In this document: piece after piece, positions 62,201 to 64,000 of the stretch
Layout: each line of letters opens with the position of its first letter
Position numbering within the stretch: the stretch's first letter is position 1
Source of the DNA: Coriaria nepalensis
Taxonomy: Eukaryota > Streptophyta > Magnoliopsida > Cucurbitales > Coriariaceae
DNA length: 64,000 nucleotides
Assembly: GCA_027186245.1 (NCBI GenBank)
Contig: CP114482.1
Location: forward strand, 18,309,209 to 18,373,208
Direction: 5' to 3'
The notes under the pieces: generated by a model
What the model saw: the letters and a program-made list of their open reading frames with translations, nothing else
The model's database searches: none
Told to the model about the DNA's origin: nothing
Position numbers and translations under genes: made by a program

Positions 62201-64000
62201 TTTAAGACAAGTATGCATCTGTTTTATGTTATATTCATGGCAATGAGTTTTTTCAAGAAACTAAATTATTTGGAACTCATTGGAGCGAATACTATTTTCG
62301 TATTTCAAACATGACGTTTGCATATAGCTTGGTTATGATTTTTTGAAGGCAAGTATGAATTTGTTTAATCATAGAGTCATCATCTCAATCTCCCTTTAAA
62401 AAACACTAATTCATTTGAAAGCAATTAAAATGAATTCTATTTTCAGACTTCGAACCCAACTTTCGTACATAACTTGCTAATGATCATTTTAGCGCAAGTT
62501 GTCATATTTTTCATTTGAGATTCATGTCAATGAGTTTTTTCAACTCACTAATTCATTTGAAAGCAATTCGAACGAATTCTATTTTTGCACTTCAAACACT
62601 ACTTTTGTGAATCACTTGTTAATGATCTTTTTAAGACAAGTATGCATTTGTTTTATGTTATATTCATGGCAATGAGTTTTTTCAAGAAACTAAATTATTT
62701 CGAACCCATTGGAGCGAATACTATTTTCGCATTCAAACATGACGTTCGCGCATAGCTTGGTTATGATTTTTTGAAGCCAAGTATGAATTTGTTTAATCTT
62801 AGAGTCATCATCTCAATGTCCCTTTAAAAGTCACTAATTCATTTGAAAGCAATTAAAATTAATTTTATTTTCGGACTTCGAACCCGACTTACGTACATAA
62901 CTTGCTAATGATCGTTTTAGCGCAAGTAGTCATACTTTTCATTTGAGATTCAAGTCAATGAGTTTTTTGAAGTCACTAATTCATTTGAAAGCAATTCGAA
63001 CGAATTCTATTTTTGCACTTCAAACACTACTTTTGTGAATCACTTGTTAATGATCTTTTTCAGACAAGTATGCATTTGTTTTAAGTTATATTCATGGCAA
63101 TGAGTTTTTTCAAGAAACTAAATTATTTCGAACGCATTGGAGCGAATACTATTTTCGCATTTCAAACATCACATTCGCGCATAGCTTGGTTATGATTTTT
63201 TGAAGGCAAGTATGAATTTGTTTAATCTTAGTGTCATCATCTCAATGTCCCTTTAAAAGTCACTAATTCATTTGGAAGCAATTAAAATGAATTCTATTTT
63301 CGCACTCCGAACCCTACTTTCGTACATAACTTGCTAAGGATCATTTTAGCGCAAGTTGTCATATTTTTCATTTGAGATTCATGTCAATGAGTTTTTTCAA
63401 CTCAATAATTCATTTGAAACCAATTCGAACGAATTCTATTTTTGCACTTCAAACACTACTTTTGTGAATCACTTGTTAATGATCTTTTTCAGACAAGTAT
63501 GCATTTGTTTTATGTTATATTCATGGCAATCCGTTTTTTCAAGAAACTAAATTATTTCGAACCCATTGGAGCGATTACAATTTTCGCATTTCAAACATCA
63601 CTTTCGTGCATAGCTTGGTTATGATTTTTTGAAGGCAAGTATGAATTTGTTTAATCTTAGAGTCATCATCTCAATGTCTCTTTGAAAGCCACTAATTCAT
63701 TTGAAAGCAATTAAAATGAATTCTATTTTCGCACCTCGAACCCGACTTTCGTACGTAACTTGCTAATGATCATTTTAGGGCAAGTAGTCATTTGTTTCAT
63801 TTGAGATTCATGTCAATGAGTCTTTTCAACTCACTAATTCATTTGAAAGCAATTCGAACGAATTCTTTTTTTGCACTTCAAACACTACTTTTGTGAATCA
63901 CTTGTTAATGATCTTTTTAAGACAAGTATGCATCTGTTTTATGTTATATTCATGGCAATGAGTTTTTTCAAGAAACTAAATTATTTGGAACTCATTGGAG
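58870..64000 (+). repeat. 4,288-bp tandem duplication (10 HOR units), second copy cut by window end
   Basis: From 63158 to 64000 the sequence repeats 58870-59712 at an offset of 4,288 bp, with the same private features (atggcaatccgttttttc, gcgattacaattttcgc, cgcacctcgaacccgac). I saw no difference over these 843 bp. The crossover lies in the 12-bp stretch between 63158 and 63169, where the outgoing and incoming units are identical (catttcaaacat). The repeat unit includes the whole island at 59292-63169. 4,288 equals 10 x 429 minus the two 1-bp deletions inside the unit. Confidence 0.9.
59292..63169 (+). repeat. Right copy of the 3.88-kb segment (offset 6,004 bp)
   Basis: Near-identical to 53288-57165, including the third-flavour units, the gattcaagtcaatgag variant and two copies of the cgcattcaaacatg deletion (about 60155 and 62730). 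It is flanked on both sides by central-field units, so it sits as an island between gattacaattttcgc at its left and catcacattcgcgc at its right. Confidence 0.92.

Larger units (their letters stand above)
1..64000 (+). repeat. Satellite array: ~143-bp monomers in 428/429-bp trimeric HOR units
   Basis: The full window is head-to-tail tandem repeat. The phrase gattttttgaaggcaag recurs every 428 bp in the left third (for example gaagg at 217, 645, 2451, 2879, 3307, 3735, 4163) and every 429 bp further right (27171, 27600, 28029). Each unit splits into three related monomers, A, B and C, that share ...caagta...atttgtttt...tcaatga...actaattcatttgaa...aaacac...gactttcgcgca-like blocks. All units face the same way; I saw no inverted segment, no inserted element and no unique spacer. 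Nested HORs are known from eukaryotic centromeric and heterochromatic satellites; placing this array at a centromere is inference only. About 149 units are present. Neither family nor host is recognised. Confidence 0.97.

Noticed and set aside
20981..63624. A 60-codon open frame repeated at multiples of 429 bp in subfamily 2
   Set aside because: 429 is divisible by 3, so the same frame reappears in every unit by arithmetic alone. Many units break it with a stop (acatga in place of acatca), no unit reads through into the next, and substitutions show no sign of sparing codons.
1..64000. Transposable element, tRNA, rRNA or telomeric repeat within the array
   Set aside because: Unit boundaries run through the window without any insertion larger than about 100 bp, and that one (1221-1321) is made of array sequence. 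No target-site duplication, terminal repeat, tRNA-like fold or telomere motif tract was seen.

Overview
The whole 64-kb window is one uninterrupted head-to-tail satellite DNA array. I found no protein-coding gene, no RNA gene, no recognisable transposon and no CRISPR array. The sequence looks about two-thirds A+T by eye. Its organisation is typical of a eukaryotic centromeric, pericentromeric or other heterochromatic satellite: a near-nucleosome-length monomer, multimeric higher-order repeats (HORs) and nested recent amplifications. I do not recognise the family and cannot name the organism. The short open frames here (up to 115 codons) are by-products of the repeat, because every unit carries stops in every frame.

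Structure. Three diverged monomers of about 142-145 bp (called A, B and C here) alternate strictly as A-B-C and form a 428- or 429-bp HOR unit. About 149 units are present, all in the same orientation. Monomer junctions are marked by a recurrent inverted repeat (ACTTGC ... GCAAGT and weaker versions). A and B each carry an EcoRI site (GAATTC), and C has the altered form GAATAC.

Layout. (1) From 1 to about 18.78 kb lies subfamily 1, with 428-bp units and relatively high divergence. It holds a 12,729-bp offset duplication (1 to about 2.93 kb repeated at 12.73-15.66 kb), a scrambled unit at 1.22-1.32 kb, a 179-bp deletion at 6.10 kb and other small indels. (2) Between about 18.78 and 18.86 kb, within a single B monomer, the array switches to subfamily 2, with 429-bp units. 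(3) From 18.86 to about 22.9 kb are early-type subfamily 2 units. (4) From about 22.9 to 50.69 kb is a homogenised field with tandem super-repeats of 2,145 bp (5 units) and 3,432 bp (8 units). (5) From 50.69 to 57.17 kb a third flavour appears every third unit and forms a 1,286-bp super-repeat. (6) From 57.17 to 59.29 kb the field (4) flavour returns, with nearly identical single-unit copies. (7) From 59.29 to 63.17 kb is a nearly perfect copy of 53.29-57.17 kb. From 63.16 kb to the window end the sequence restarts a 4,288-bp (10-unit) tandem duplication that runs past the window.

The window records satellite evolution by repeated unequal exchange and conversion at several scales: about 143 bp, 429 bp, 1.29/2.15/3.43/4.29 kb, and 6-13 kb. 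All identities and boundaries were read by eye and should be taken as accurate to a few bases where a diagnostic mismatch is given, and otherwise to tens of bases.
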